NCBI RefSeq assembly: GCF_001202035.1
Contig: NZ_LGHT01000036.1
Location: 186,001-250,000 of the forward strand
Origin: Pseudorhodobacter wandonensis
Lineage (GTDB): Bacteria; Pseudomonadota; Alphaproteobacteria; Rhodobacterales; Rhodobacteraceae
DNA: 64,000 nt
Reading direction: 5' to 3'
Shown here: one piece after another, positions 8,047-16,723 of the stretch
How the letters are laid out: every line of letters starts with the position of its first letter
Position numbering within the stretch: the first letter of the stretch is position 1
The notes under the pieces: generated by a model
The model's input: only the letters and a program-made list of their open reading frames with translations
The model's database searches: none
Told to the model about the DNA's origin: nothing
Translations under genes and position numbers: made by a program

Positions 8047-8883
8047 ATGGTTAAAGTTCGCGGCATCGAGTTTCAGGGGAACCTGGACAACGACATGGGG
8101 TTGGAGTTTTACAACCTCAGCCATCGTTTCGGGTTTCAAAACCCCAACTGGCCCTATTTTCAGGATACCAAAATTGAACGTATCCACTACATGGCCAAGT
8201 CGGGTGTGCTGAGCCAGCGCATCACCACCACGATGCACGCCACCACCCATATCGACGCGCCAGCGCATGTTGTGCAAGGCACGCCATTCATCGACGAGGT
8301 TCCGCTGCCGCACTTCTTTGGCACAGGGATTGTCGTGTCCTTGCCCAAAAATAAATGGGAACCGATTACCGGCGAAGACCTTGAAAAGGCTTGTGGCCAT
8401 GTGATCCGCAAAGGCGATGTGCTGATCATCAATACCGGCTGGCACCATGATTATGAGGACGGCGATTACTTTGCCTATTGCCCCGGCTTTGTGGCCTCGG
8501 CTGGCGAATGGATGGTGGCAAAGGGCGTCAAAGTTGTTGGGCATGACACCCAGGCGAACGACCACCCGCTGGCCACCGCGATTGGCCCGCAGCGCAATGG
8601 GCCGCTGCTGCCGCATCTGGAAAAAGAATACAAAGAATGGTCGGGCGGCCGCGACTGGAAAGACGATTTCCCTGATTGGGAACCGGTTCACCAGATCCTG
8701 TTCAAGAACGGCATTCTGGGCATTGAAAACGTCGGCGGCGATTTGGATGCTGTCACCGGCAAGCGTTGCACATTTGCGTTCTTTCCATGGAACTGGGACC
8801 GCGGTGATGGCTGCATCATCCGCCTCGTCGCGATGATCGACAAAAGCCAGAATTTCCGCATCGACGACGGCGCTGCATTCTAA
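8047..8883 (+). CDS. Cyclase-family metal-dependent hydrolase (kynurenine formamidase/isatin hydrolase superfamily)
   Basis: A 278-residue enzyme of the cyclase superfamily, which hydrolyses amides or lactam/lactone rings at a divalent metal. Residues 64-74 read HATTHIDAPAH, the metal-binding signature HxxTHxDxPxH, with Thr in place of the more usual Gly at the third position. Later segments IRKGDVLIINTGWH and GVKVVGHDTQANDHPL also fit the family. AGGAG lies upstream of the ATG at 8047. It is the first gene of the IclR-flanked cluster, so it may carry out the entry hydrolysis; alternatively it may act on a later ring or amide. Substrate cannot be read from the sequence. Kynurenine formamidase proper is about 210 residues; this longer form belongs to the wider family. 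Confidence 0.82.
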   Translation: MVKVRGIEFQGNLDNDMGLEFYNLSHRFGFQNPNWPYFQDTKIERIHYMAKSGVLSQRITTTMHATTHIDAPAHVVQGTPFIDEVPLPHFFGTGIVVSLPKNKWEPITGEDLEKACGHVIRKGDVLIINTGWHHDYEDGDYFAYCPGFVASAGEWMVAKGVKVVGHDTQANDHPLATAIGPQRNGPLLPHLEKEYKEWSGGRDWKDDFPDWEPVHQILFKNGILGIENVGGDLDAVTGKRCTFAFFPWNWDRGDGCIIRLVAMIDKSQNFRIDDGAAF

Positions 8884-8945
8884 GCCATATTCGGCGCGCG
8901 GCTTGTCGTCGCGCGCCGCCACCGCATGTTCCTGGGGAGGAGTCT

Positions 8946-9296
8946 ATGCATATTAAGCGGTTTGACGACGCGCAGCCCTATGTTGCACCGAACCATTTCG
9001 GCTGCCACGGTTTGCGGCTGCAAGGGTTTGAGGCAGGCGGCCCGACCAACCAATGGGTTGGGTTCAGCCAGTTCTTGCCCGCGGGCGGTGCTGGACCAGA
9101 CGCGACAACTTTCGAAAAAGTCTATGTCGTGCTGGAAGGTGAAATGACTGTCATCATTGACGGCACTGAAACGATTCTGCGCCGCTACGACAGCTGCACC
9201 ATTCCAGCGCACGAAGTTCGGAAACTAGAAAACCGCACCAACCATACCTGCAAAATGCTGGTCGTAATTCCATACCCACCTGAGGCAAAGCCATGA
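8946..9296 (+). CDS. Small cupin-domain protein
   Basis: A 116-residue single-domain cupin. The core reads FEKVYVVLEGEMTVIIDGTE with the second motif DSCTIPAHEVRKLEN; typical metal-binding histidines of cupin motif 1 are missing (no HxH before the EG turn), although His occurs in motif 2. It may be an isomerase, a dioxygenase-like enzyme or a binding protein. The start has GGGGAGGAG just upstream. Its stop overlaps the next start (ATGA), so it is translationally coupled to the SDR gene and belongs to the cluster. Confidence 0.78.
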   Translation: MHIKRFDDAQPYVAPNHFGCHGLRLQGFEAGGPTNQWVGFSQFLPAGGAGPDATTFEKVYVVLEGEMTVIIDGTETILRRYDSCTIPAHEVRKLENRTNHTCKMLVVIPYPPEAKP

Positions 9297-10102
9297 CCAT
9301 AAGCAATCCTGCGATGATGTTTGATGTCTCGGGCCAAACGGCGCTGATTACCGGTGCCTCTGGGGCCTTCGGGATGGTTGCCGCGCGAATTTTTGCGGGG
9401 GCAGGGTGCAACTTGGTACTGGCCGCTGGCAACCAGACCGCGTTGGATGAAATCGCCACCGAATGCCGCGGCATGGGGGCCAATGTGATGCCTGTAAATA
9501 CCCGCCCCAGTGATGAGGGGGCCTGCAACGCCTTGGTTGCCGAGGCGGTGAAGGCCTATGGCGGGTTGGATATTTTGGTCGTCGCCTCGGGGATGAACAA
9601 AGTCGCGTTGATCAACGACATGGCGCCTGAAACCTTTACCTCGGTGATGGATTCCAATGTAACGCAAAGCTGGCTTTTGGCCCGCGCGGCAGCTGGGCAA
9701 ATGAAGGCCCAAGTGGCCGCAGGCACGCATTCGGGTGGTAAAATCGTGCTGGTATCATCCGCGCGCGGGCTTTTGGGGCATCCTGCGGGTTACACTGCCT
9801 ATTGCGCCTCCAAGGCGGCGACTGATGGGTTGGTCAAGGCGCTTGGATGCGAGCTTGGGCCAACCGGCATTACGGTGAACGCAATCGCGCCAACCGTGTT
9901 TCGTTCGCCGCTAACCGCATGGATGTTTGAGGATAATGAAAAGGCCAATGCCGTGCGCGCAGGTTTTCTTGCCCGCGTGCCAAAGGGGCGATTGGGAGAG
10001 CCAGAGGACCTTGCAGGCCCCTTGCTGTTCCTCGCGTCCAAAGCATCCGATTTCTACACAGGCCATATTCTTTATGCCGATGGCGGCTATACGGCGGGAT
10101 GA
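9293..10102 (+). CDS. Short-chain dehydrogenase/reductase
   Basis: A 269-residue classical SDR. Cofactor motif TGASGAFG lies near residues 17-24, the catalytic serine in ILVSSARG-like context (KIVLVSSARGLLG) and the Tyr-Lys pair in AYCASK; the C-terminus ILYADGGYTAG is the usual SDR end. It should oxidise or reduce a secondary alcohol or ketone using NAD(P). It overlaps the cupin stop by four bases and is followed after three bases by the hydroxyacyl dehydrogenase gene, giving two different oxidoreductases in series, probably for two oxidation steps of one substrate. Substrate unknown. Confidence 0.9.
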   Translation: MTISNPAMMFDVSGQTALITGASGAFGMVAARIFAGAGCNLVLAAGNQTALDEIATECRGMGANVMPVNTRPSDEGACNALVAEAVKAYGGLDILVVASGMNKVALINDMAPETFTSVMDSNVTQSWLLARAAAGQMKAQVAAGTHSGGKIVLVSSARGLLGHPAGYTAYCASKAATDGLVKALGCELGPTGITVNAIAPTVFRSPLTAWMFEDNEKANAVRAGFLARVPKGRLGEPEDLAGPLLFLASKASDFYTGHILYADGGYTAG

Positions 10103-10105
10103 ACC

Positions 10106-11035
10106 ATGACAGCTAAGAACCGACAAATCGCCGTGATTGGTGCTGGACTGATGGGCCACGGCATCGCGCTGACGCTGGCCCGCGCAGGCCAATATGTGGC
10201 AATCACCGACCCGATCGCCGAAGCCCGCGCCTCGGTGGCGGGCCGTATCCGGGACAGCATGGTCGCAATGGGTATCAATGAGACCGAAATCGCGCGCGCG
10301 CTGAAAAAGATCGAGATTTTTGACACCACGGCCGGTGCGGTTTCCAAAGCCGAAGTGGTGTTTGAGGCGGCGCCGGAAAAGCTTGACCTCAAGCGCAAGG
10401 TTTTTGCCGAAATCGAGGCCCACGCGCCGCCGACCTGTATCCTTGCATCCAATACCTCGGTCATGCCGATCACGCAGATCATGGGCGATTTGCGGCTGAA
10501 AAACCGTGCGCTTGGCACGCATTGGTGGAACCCCCCGCATCTTATTCCGCTGGTCGAGGTGGTGAAAACCGAATGGACGGACGCCGCTGTGGCGGCGGAT
10601 ATGATGGATCTTTTGGCCGATGCGGGCAAAACGCCGGTGCTGGTGGCCAAGGATGTGCCGGGCTTCATCGGCAATCGTTTGCAACATGCGCTGTGGCGCG
10701 AGGCGATCAGCCTTGTCGAAAACGGCATTTGCGATGCCGAGGCCGTGGATACGGTGATTAAGGCCAGCTTTGGCCGCAGGCTGTCGGTACTGGGGCCGTT
10801 GGAAAACGCCGATCTGGTGGGGACAGACCTAACCTTGGATATCCACGAAAACGTGCTCTTTGATCTGGAAAGCCGCAAAGGCTCGTCGCCTTATCTGCAA
10901 AAACTGGTGGCCAACGGCAAGCTTGGCATGAAATCGGGCGAGGGGTTTCGAACCTGGACGCCGGCCGAGGCAAATGAAGTGCGGGCGCGTGTCTCGCGGC
11001 ATCTGAAACGGCTGGACGGAATTCTGTTAGACTGA
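10106..11035 (+). CDS. 3-hydroxyacyl-CoA dehydrogenase-family protein, possibly acting on a free beta-hydroxy acid
   Basis: A 309-residue NAD-dependent dehydrogenase. IGAGLMG at residues 11-17 is the dinucleotide-binding turn; H139 in THWWNPP and E151 in IPLVEVV form the catalytic His-Glu pair of the family; the C-terminal helical domain is complete (DVPGFIGNRLQHALWREA). The family includes beta-hydroxyacyl-CoA dehydrogenases, L-carnitine dehydrogenase and lambda-crystallin-type gulonate dehydrogenases, the last two of which use free acids. Since the cluster has no CoA ligase and has a BKACE gene, oxidation of a free beta-hydroxy acid to a beta-keto acid is the more economical reading. That is inference; CoA-bound substrates are not excluded. 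Confidence 0.85.
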   Translation: MTAKNRQIAVIGAGLMGHGIALTLARAGQYVAITDPIAEARASVAGRIRDSMVAMGINETEIARALKKIEIFDTTAGAVSKAEVVFEAAPEKLDLKRKVFAEIEAHAPPTCILASNTSVMPITQIMGDLRLKNRALGTHWWNPPHLIPLVEVVKTEWTDAAVAADMMDLLADAGKTPVLVAKDVPGFIGNRLQHALWREAISLVENGICDAEAVDTVIKASFGRRLSVLGPLENADLVGTDLTLDIHENVLFDLESRKGSSPYLQKLVANGKLGMKSGEGFRTWTPAEANEVRARVSRHLKRLDGILLD

Positions 11036-11083
11036 ACGAAACGCTTGGCAGGGAGGCCGGGCAAAAATTGGGAGGATTAAGCT

Positions 11084-12352
11084 ATGAAGACCACGACATC
11101 TCGGCGCGGCTTTATGATGGCGGGGGCTGCCAGTCTGGCGGCTCCGGCATTGCTGCGCGCGACACGTGCTTATGCTGCAACACCGACCCTGCGGATTGGG
11201 CATGTCAGCCCGCGCACCGGCCCCTTGGCCGCGTTTGGCGAGGCAGATGATTATGTGCTGGGTGCGATTCAGAAGGCCTTTGCCGGTGGCATCGAAAACA
11301 ACGGCAAGACCTGGAATATCGAAATCATTTCCAAAGACAGCCAATCGAACCCCAACCGTGCCGCCGAAGTGGCAGCCGACCTGATCCTGAGCGATGAGGT
11401 GGATATCATCGTCGCCGCCTCGACGCCGGACACCGTTAATCCGGTTTCCGATCAGGCCGAAATCAACGAAATTCCCTGCATCACCACTGATTGCCCATGG
11501 CAGCCTTATTTCTTTGGCCGCAATGGCGTGCCGGGGGTTGGCTTTCAATCCACCTACCATTTCTTTTGGGGGCTAGAGGATTGGATCGCCGCAACGCTGG
11601 ATATGTGGTCCAAGGCCGATGTCGGGAAAAACGTGGCAGGCATGTTCCCGAATGATGCTGACGGGAATGCCTTTGGCGATGCGCAGAATGGTCTGCCTCC
11701 GGCAATGACTGCGGCGGGCTATACGATCACGGATTCCGGTCGCTATCAGCCGCTGTCGGATGATTTTTCCAATCAGATTGCGGCGTTCAAGGCTGCAGGC
11801 TGCACCATTGTCACCGGCAACATGATCGCACCGGACTTTGCAACCTTCTGGGCACAGGCGGCACAGCAAGGCTTCGCTCCGAAAATTGTGACCGTCGGCA
11901 AGGCGCTTTTGTTCCCTTCGGTAATTGAAAGCCTGGGCGACCGTGGCGACGGCTTGTCAACCGAGGTTTGGTGGTCGCCAAGCCACCCTTACGCGTCCTC
12001 GCTGACTGGCGCGTCTTCGCGGGAATTGGCCGAAGGCTTTTCCGCAGCAACAGGTCGCCCTTGGACGCAACCTATTGGCTTTAAACACGCATTGTTCGAA
12101 GTCGCAGCCGATACTATTCGCCGGGCGGCCGATCTCGAAGATTCCGCTGCCATCGTTGCAGCCATTGCGGCCACCAATCTGAATACGATTGTCGGCCCGG
12201 TTGATTGGTCGAATGGGCCGATCAATAACGTCACCAAAACGCCACTGGTTGCCGGCCAATGGCAGAAAGACGGGGACGCATTTGATCTGAAAATCGTGGC
12301 AAACGCCGCCGCGCCAGAAATCCCGACGACGGGCGAACTTAAGCTGCTGTAA
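11084..12352 (+). CDS. Liv-type ABC transporter substrate-binding protein with Tat signal
   Basis: A 422-residue periplasmic binding protein of the branched-chain amino acid/amide/aromatic acid class (type I fold). The leader carries a twin-arginine motif (SRRGFMMAG, residues 6-14) and a likely cleavage after RAYA near residue 30, so it is probably exported folded. The mature protein begins TLRIGHVSPRTGPLAAFGEA, typical of LivK-like proteins. GGGAGG precedes the ATG. It starts 48 bases after the hydroxyacyl dehydrogenase and is followed by the two ATPases and two permeases of the same importer. LivK relatives bind many ligands, so the substrate should be judged from the catabolic genes, not from the family. 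Confidence 0.92.
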   Translation: MKTTTSRRGFMMAGAASLAAPALLRATRAYAATPTLRIGHVSPRTGPLAAFGEADDYVLGAIQKAFAGGIENNGKTWNIEIISKDSQSNPNRAAEVAADLILSDEVDIIVAASTPDTVNPVSDQAEINEIPCITTDCPWQPYFFGRNGVPGVGFQSTYHFFWGLEDWIAATLDMWSKADVGKNVAGMFPNDADGNAFGDAQNGLPPAMTAAGYTITDSGRYQPLSDDFSNQIAAFKAAGCTIVTGNMIAPDFATFWAQAAQQGFAPKIVTVGKALLFPSVIESLGDRGDGLSTEVWWSPSHPYASSLTGASSRELAEGFSAATGRPWTQPIGFKHALFEVAADTIRRAADLEDSAAIVAAIAATNLNTIVGPVDWSNGPINNVTKTPLVAGQWQKDGDAFDLKIVANAAAPEIPTTGELKLL

Positions 12353-12432
12353 CAGCCGATGGGGCGCGCGCGTGACCATAGCGTACGCCCCAAACCAAGC
12401 CGCATTGTGCATGATCTGAAGGGGCTGCCAAC

Positions 12433-13161
12433 ATGACAGCATTTTTACAAATTGATCGCCTCACCAAATCCTTCGGGTCCATCAGTGTCGCGGATGACCT
12501 GAGTTATGAGCTGCGTAAAGGCGAGGCTTTGGGCGTAATCGGGCCGAATGGCGCGGGCAAAACGTCGATGTTCAACCTGATCACTGGGACGTTGTCGCCA
12601 AACTCCGGGCGCGTGCTGTTTGACGGGCACGATGTGACACGTCTGGGCGCGGCCGCGCGGTGCCGGGCCGGAATGGCGCGCAGTTTTCAGGTACCGCAGC
12701 CGTTTTCTGGCATGACCGTTTTTGAAAACGCTATGGTTGCCGCGACCCAAGCAGCGGGCCTGCGTGGCAAGGCGGCAGAGCGGTTGTGCCTGGAAGTGTT
12801 GGAGCAGACGCAGATGTTGCCCAAGGCCAATGCATTGGCGGGCGGACTGACCCTGCTGGAGCGAAAACGTTTGGAACTGACGCGCGCGCTTTGTGCCAAG
12901 CCAAAGCTGCTGATGCTGGACGAAATTGCCGGCGGATTGACCGAAGGTGAATGCCGGTCACTCGTTCAGACGATCAAGGACATCCATGCCTCGGGCGTAT
13001 CGATCATCTGGATTGAACATGTCGTGCATGCGCTTTTGGCTGTGGTGGACCGGCTGATCGTTATCGATTTTGGCAAAAAGATCGCCGAGGGCGAGCCTAA
13101 GGCGATTATGGCCAGCCCGCAGGTGCAGGAAATCTATTTGGGGATTGAAGCTGATGCCTGA
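12433..13161 (+). CDS. Liv-type ABC transporter ATPase (LivG-like)
   Basis: A 242-residue ATPase of the branched-chain amino acid transporter class. Walker A is GPNGAGKTS, Walker [12 protein letters not shown], and the H-loop [10 protein letters not shown]. The ABC signature is degenerate: [15 protein letters not shown] stands where LSGGQ-like residues are expected, as in many LivG proteins. It pairs with LivF as a heterodimer on the cytoplasmic face of the LivHM permease. The stop overlaps the livF-like start by eight bases. Confidence 0.92.
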   Translation: MTAFLQIDRLTKSFGSISVADDLSYELRKGEALGVIGPNGAGKTSMFNLITGTLSPNSGRVLFDGHDVTRLGAAARCRAGMARSFQVPQPFSGMTVFENAMVAATQAAGLRGKAAERLCLEVLEQTQMLPKANALAGGLTLLERKRLELTRALCAKPKLLMLDEIAGGLTEGECRSLVQTIKDIHASGVSIIWIEHVVHALLAVVDRLIVIDFGKKIAEGEPKAIMASPQVQEIYLGIEADA

Positions 13162-13861
13162 ACCCTTGTTGCAGATTGCCGGGCTGAATGCCCATTACCG
13201 CGATTTTCAGGCGCTATACGGTCTCGATATGACGGTGGCCGCGGGCGAAGTGCTGGCGATCATCGGCGCAAATGGCGCGGGCAAAACCACATTCATGCGG
13301 TCGATATCGGGGCTGATCGCGAATGGCAGCGGTCAGGTCAAATACCAAGGCCGTGATATCAGCGGGCTGCGGGCGGATGAGGTTGCGGCCCTTGGAATTG
13401 CGCTGGTGCCAGAAGGTCGGCAGTTGTTCCGCTCGTTGTCGGTCGAGGAGAATCTGATTATCGGTGGGCAGACCGGCCGGAAAGGGCCATGGAATCTGGC
13501 GGCGGTTTTCGCGCTGTTCCCCATATTGAAAGAGCGCCGCGCCGTGCCTGCGACCTCGCTGTCGGGTGGGCAGCAGCAGATGGTTGCCATTGGCCGCGCA
13601 TTGATGGCGAACCCGGATCTGATCTTGTTTGATGAAATCAGTCTCGGGCTTGCCCCGATCATCATCAGGGATATTTACGCGGCCTTGCCCGGTATTATCG
13701 GTGAAGGCATGAGCGCGATGATCGTCGAGCAAGATATCAGCAAGGCTCTGTCTGTCTCAGACCGGCTCTATTGTCTGCAAGAGGGACGCATCTCGCTTGA
13801 AGGTGCTTCTGGCGCCGTGTCGCGCGCCGATATTTCACGCGCTTATTTTGGAATGGAATGA
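13154..13861 (+). CDS. Liv-type ABC transporter ATPase (LivF-like)
   Basis: A 235-residue ATPase with Walker A GANGAGKTT, canonical signature LSGGQQQM, Walker B LILFDEISLGL and a LivF-type end. The ATG at 13154 ([15 protein letters not shown]) is preferred over an upstream in-frame start because it overlaps the LivG-like stop by only eight bases and gives the normal N-terminus. With the previous gene it forms the ATPase dimer of the importer; the stop overlaps the next start (ATGA). Confidence 0.92.
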   Translation: MPEPLLQIAGLNAHYRDFQALYGLDMTVAAGEVLAIIGANGAGKTTFMRSISGLIANGSGQVKYQGRDISGLRADEVAALGIALVPEGRQLFRSLSVEENLIIGGQTGRKGPWNLAAVFALFPILKERRAVPATSLSGGQQQMVAIGRALMANPDLILFDEISLGLAPIIIRDIYAALPGIIGEGMSAMIVEQDISKALSVSDRLYCLQEGRISLEGASGAVSRADISRAYFGME

Positions 13862-14727
13862 CCATGGAATGGGTAAATGCGATTGTGCAAGGAACCTTGC
13901 TGGGCGGGCTTTACGCATTGTTTGCAGCAGGGCTGTCGCTGATCTTTGGCGTCATGCGGTTGGTAAACATTGCCCATGGGGATCTGATTGTCATGGCGGC
14001 CTATCTGGGGCTGACTGTGGTGTCGGTTCTGGGCATCCATCCTTTGCTGGCGCTGGTGCTTGTGGTGCCGCTGATGGCGGGGTTTGGCTATGTTCTGCAA
14101 CGGGCAGTGTTGAACCGGACGCTGGGCGATGACCTGTTGCCGCCGCTTTTGGTGACTTTTGGTCTGTCTGTCATCTTGCAGAACGGCTTGCTAGAGGTCT
14201 ATAGCGCCGATCCGCAAAAGATAAACGCAGGCGTGCTTGAAACCGCCAGCGTTTCGGTGGCCGGCCTGTCACTTGGTGTGCTGCCCTTGCTGACTTTCGC
14301 AGTTGCTTTGGCAGTGATCTGGGGGTTGCAATGGGTGTTTTACCACACCGCCCTTGGTCGGGCCTTTCGGGCTGTTTCTGATAATCAGGATATTGCGCAA
14401 TTGATGGGGCTTAACCGCCGCCACATCTTTGGGTTGGCCATGGCGTTGGCGCTGGGTGTGACGGCCATCGCAGGCATATTGCTGGGCATCCGTACAAGTT
14501 TCGATCCGTCGATCGGTGGCGGGCGGCTGATCTTTGGCTTTGAGGCCGTGATTATCGGCGGGCTGGGCAATCTTTGGGGAACCCTCGCCGGTGGTGTTAT
14601 CTTGGGCGTGGCCCAGACGATTGGCGCCAAAATAGATCCCGGCTGGCAGCTTTTGGCAGGGCATATCGCCTTCCTTGTCATCCTTGCCATCCGCCCGAAT
14701 GGCCTTTTCCCGAGGATTTCAGCATGA
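13858..14727 (+). CDS. Liv-type ABC transporter permease (LivH-like)
   Basis: A 289-residue inner-membrane permease with about eight hydrophobic spans. The first span carries GTLLGGLYALFAAGLSLIFG and is followed by MRLVNIAHGDLIVMAAY, the LivH hallmark; the GLGNLWGTLAGGVILG segment near the C-terminus is equally typical. Two in-frame ATGs (13858 and 13864) are possible; the first overlaps the previous stop. Forms the channel with the LivM-like permease downstream, to which it is coupled by an ATGA overlap. Confidence 0.92.
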   Translation: MTMEWVNAIVQGTLLGGLYALFAAGLSLIFGVMRLVNIAHGDLIVMAAYLGLTVVSVLGIHPLLALVLVVPLMAGFGYVLQRAVLNRTLGDDLLPPLLVTFGLSVILQNGLLEVYSADPQKINAGVLETASVSVAGLSLGVLPLLTFAVALAVIWGLQWVFYHTALGRAFRAVSDNQDIAQLMGLNRRHIFGLAMALALGVTAIAGILLGIRTSFDPSIGGGRLIFGFEAVIIGGLGNLWGTLAGGVILGVAQTIGAKIDPGWQLLAGHIAFLVILAIRPNGLFPRISA

Positions 14728-15767
14728 GCGCCCCCGTCAACAAAAACCGCACCCACCATGTGACGCGCAGTTCTGCGGCAGCGCAGATTGCAGGTGCTTT
14801 CGGTGCCATCGCGCTGATCATCCTGATTGCGGCGCCTTGGTGGGCAGGCAGCGCAAATCTGCGCCTGATGGGAGAGGTGTGCCTCTATCTCGCCCTCGCC
14901 AGCCTGTGGAATTTTATGGCCGGATATGCGGGCCTGGTATCTGTAGGGCAGCAGGCCTATGTCGGTTTTGGCGGCTATCTGCTGTTTGCTCTGACGATCT
15001 TTGGCGGGCTGCCGCCGCTTGCAGCCATTGCTGCTGCGGGCGCACTTGGGGCGTTGATTGCCATTCCGACAGCGCTGCTGATTTTCCGTCTGCGTGGGGC
15101 CTATTTCGCGATTGGCACCTGGGTGATTGCCGAGGTGTTTCGCCTGTCTTTCGCGCAGATGTCATCTTTGGGCGGTGGCTCTGGGTCATCCTTGCCGGTC
15201 AATGTCGTGCGGTCGCTGGCCGCATCGAAAGATGGGCGTGAATTCCTCAGCTATTGGCTGGCGCTTGGTGCTGCGGTTCTGGTGATTGCGGCCGTCTATT
15301 TTTATCTGCGCTCGCGCAATGGTCTGGCCCTGACCGCAATTCGCGACAATGAGCTGGCTGCCGGATCGCTTGGCATTGACATCTGGCGCATGAAATTCGC
15401 CGTCTATGTGGTAACTGCGGCGCTGACATCCGCGGTCGGGGCGCTGATCTTTCTGCAAAAACTGCGCATTTCTCCGGACGCGGCGTTCAGTGTGAACGAC
15501 TGGACCGCCTTTGTGATTTTCATCGTGGTGATTGGCGGCATCGGCACAATCGAAGGGCCGATCATCGGGACGCTGGTATTTTTCCTGCTGCGCGAAACGC
15601 TTGCCGATCTGGGCACGGCCTACCTGATCATTCTGGGGGTTGTGGCGATTGTCGTCATGCTGAAGGCGCCCAAGGGTCTTTGGGGCCTGATCCGCGCACG
15701 GTTCAGTCTGAATTTGTTTCCACTAGGGTACCGCGTCTTGCGCCGCCCTGAAAAGAAAGGCGCCTAA
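14724..15767 (+). CDS. Liv-type ABC transporter permease (LivM-like)
   Basis: A 347-residue permease with 8-10 hydrophobic spans. LivM-type landmarks are ALASLWNFMAGYAGLVSVGQ, LRGAYFAIGTWVIAEVFRL, and the cytoplasmic loop RSRNGLALTAIRDNELAA that contacts the ATPases, followed by GGIGTIEGPIIGTLVF. The start at 14724 overlaps the LivH-like stop by four bases; a longer in-frame opening upstream lies wholly within livH and is rejected. The next gene starts two bases after its stop, so the importer is embedded in the middle of the catabolic operon. Confidence 0.92.
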   Translation: MSAPVNKNRTHHVTRSSAAAQIAGAFGAIALIILIAAPWWAGSANLRLMGEVCLYLALASLWNFMAGYAGLVSVGQQAYVGFGGYLLFALTIFGGLPPLAAIAAAGALGALIAIPTALLIFRLRGAYFAIGTWVIAEVFRLSFAQMSSLGGGSGSSLPVNVVRSLAASKDGREFLSYWLALGAAVLVIAAVYFYLRSRNGLALTAIRDNELAAGSLGIDIWRMKFAVYVVTAALTSAVGALIFLQKLRISPDAAFSVNDWTAFVIFIVVIGGIGTIEGPIIGTLVFFLLRETLADLGTAYLIILGVVAIVVMLKAPKGLWGLIRARFSLNLFPLGYRVLRRPEKKGA

Positions 15768-15769
15768 CC

Positions 15770-16708
15770 ATGGCCAAGCAAAAGAAAACCATCATTACTT
15801 GCGCAATTACCGGTGCCATTCACACGCCCACAATGTCTGATGCGCTGCCCTATACGCCTGATGATATTGCCGAACATGCGGTTGCTGCCGCCGAGGCAGG
15901 CGCGTCTATCCTGCATCTGCATGCCCGCCGCGCCCATGATGGTGGGGTGTCGGTCAACACTGATGATTTCGCGGCCTTTCTGCCACGAATCAAGCAGGCG
16001 ACCGATGCGGTTTTGAACATCTCCACAGGGGGCAGCCTGACCCTTTCGATTGCTGACCGTGTAAAGCCCGCCACCACTTTTTCGCCCGAGATGTGTTCCA
16101 TGAACATGGGCTCGATGAACTTTTCCTTTCACCCGCTGGCGAACCGCTACAAAGACGAGGATTGGAAGTTTGATTGGGAAAAGGATTACGTCAAGAATTC
16201 TGACGGCAATATTTTCCGCAATACTTTCCGCGACATCAAGGAAGCCGCTGATACGCTTGCTCCGCATGACATCAAGTTCGAGCATGAATGCTATGATGTA
16301 GGTCACTTGTATAACCTCAAGTTTTGTATGGATATCGGCCTGTTCAAGGCTCCCATTTTTATACAATTCATCTTTGGCATTTTGGGCGGAATTGGCCCCG
16401 AAGTGGACAACCTGATCTTTATGAAACGCACAGCCGACCGCTTGTTCGGTGATGACTACCGTTGGTCGGTTCTGGGGGCAGGCGGCGCGCAGATGACGCT
16501 TGCCACCACCGCCAGTCAAATGGGCGGCAACGTGCGAGTCGGGTTGGAAGACAGCCTGTTCATCGCACGCGGTAAGCTGGCCACCAGCAACGCGCAACAG
16601 GTCGCCAAAATCCGCCGCATCGTTGAAGATCTCGGCTGTGAAATCGCATCCCCCGATGAAGCCCGTGAAATGCTGGACCTCAAGGGCGGCGACAGGGTGA
16701 ATTTTTAG
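15770..16708 (+). CDS. Beta-keto acid cleavage enzyme (BKACE, DUF849; Kce-like)
   Basis: A 312-residue TIM-barrel enzyme of the DUF849/BKACE family, which condenses a beta-keto acid with acetyl-CoA and splits it into acetoacetate and a new acyl-CoA. The start CAITGAIHTPTMSD, the HLHAR motif (H49 and H51) and NVRVGLEDS (E260) match the zinc-binding positions described for Kce; EHECYDVGHLY (about 171-181) is also characteristic. It directly follows the permease gene and fits downstream of the two dehydrogenases: the beta-keto acid they could make is its kind of substrate. BKACE subfamilies differ in substrate by a few pocket residues, so specificity cannot be called here. Confidence 0.9.
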   Translation: MAKQKKTIITCAITGAIHTPTMSDALPYTPDDIAEHAVAAAEAGASILHLHARRAHDGGVSVNTDDFAAFLPRIKQATDAVLNISTGGSLTLSIADRVKPATTFSPEMCSMNMGSMNFSFHPLANRYKDEDWKFDWEKDYVKNSDGNIFRNTFRDIKEAADTLAPHDIKFEHECYDVGHLYNLKFCMDIGLFKAPIFIQFIFGILGGIGPEVDNLIFMKRTADRLFGDDYRWSVLGAGGAQMTLATTASQMGGNVRVGLEDSLFIARGKLATSNAQQVAKIRRIVEDLGCEIASPDEAREMLDLKGGDRVNF

Positions 16709-16723
16709 GCCAAGGAACCGCAC

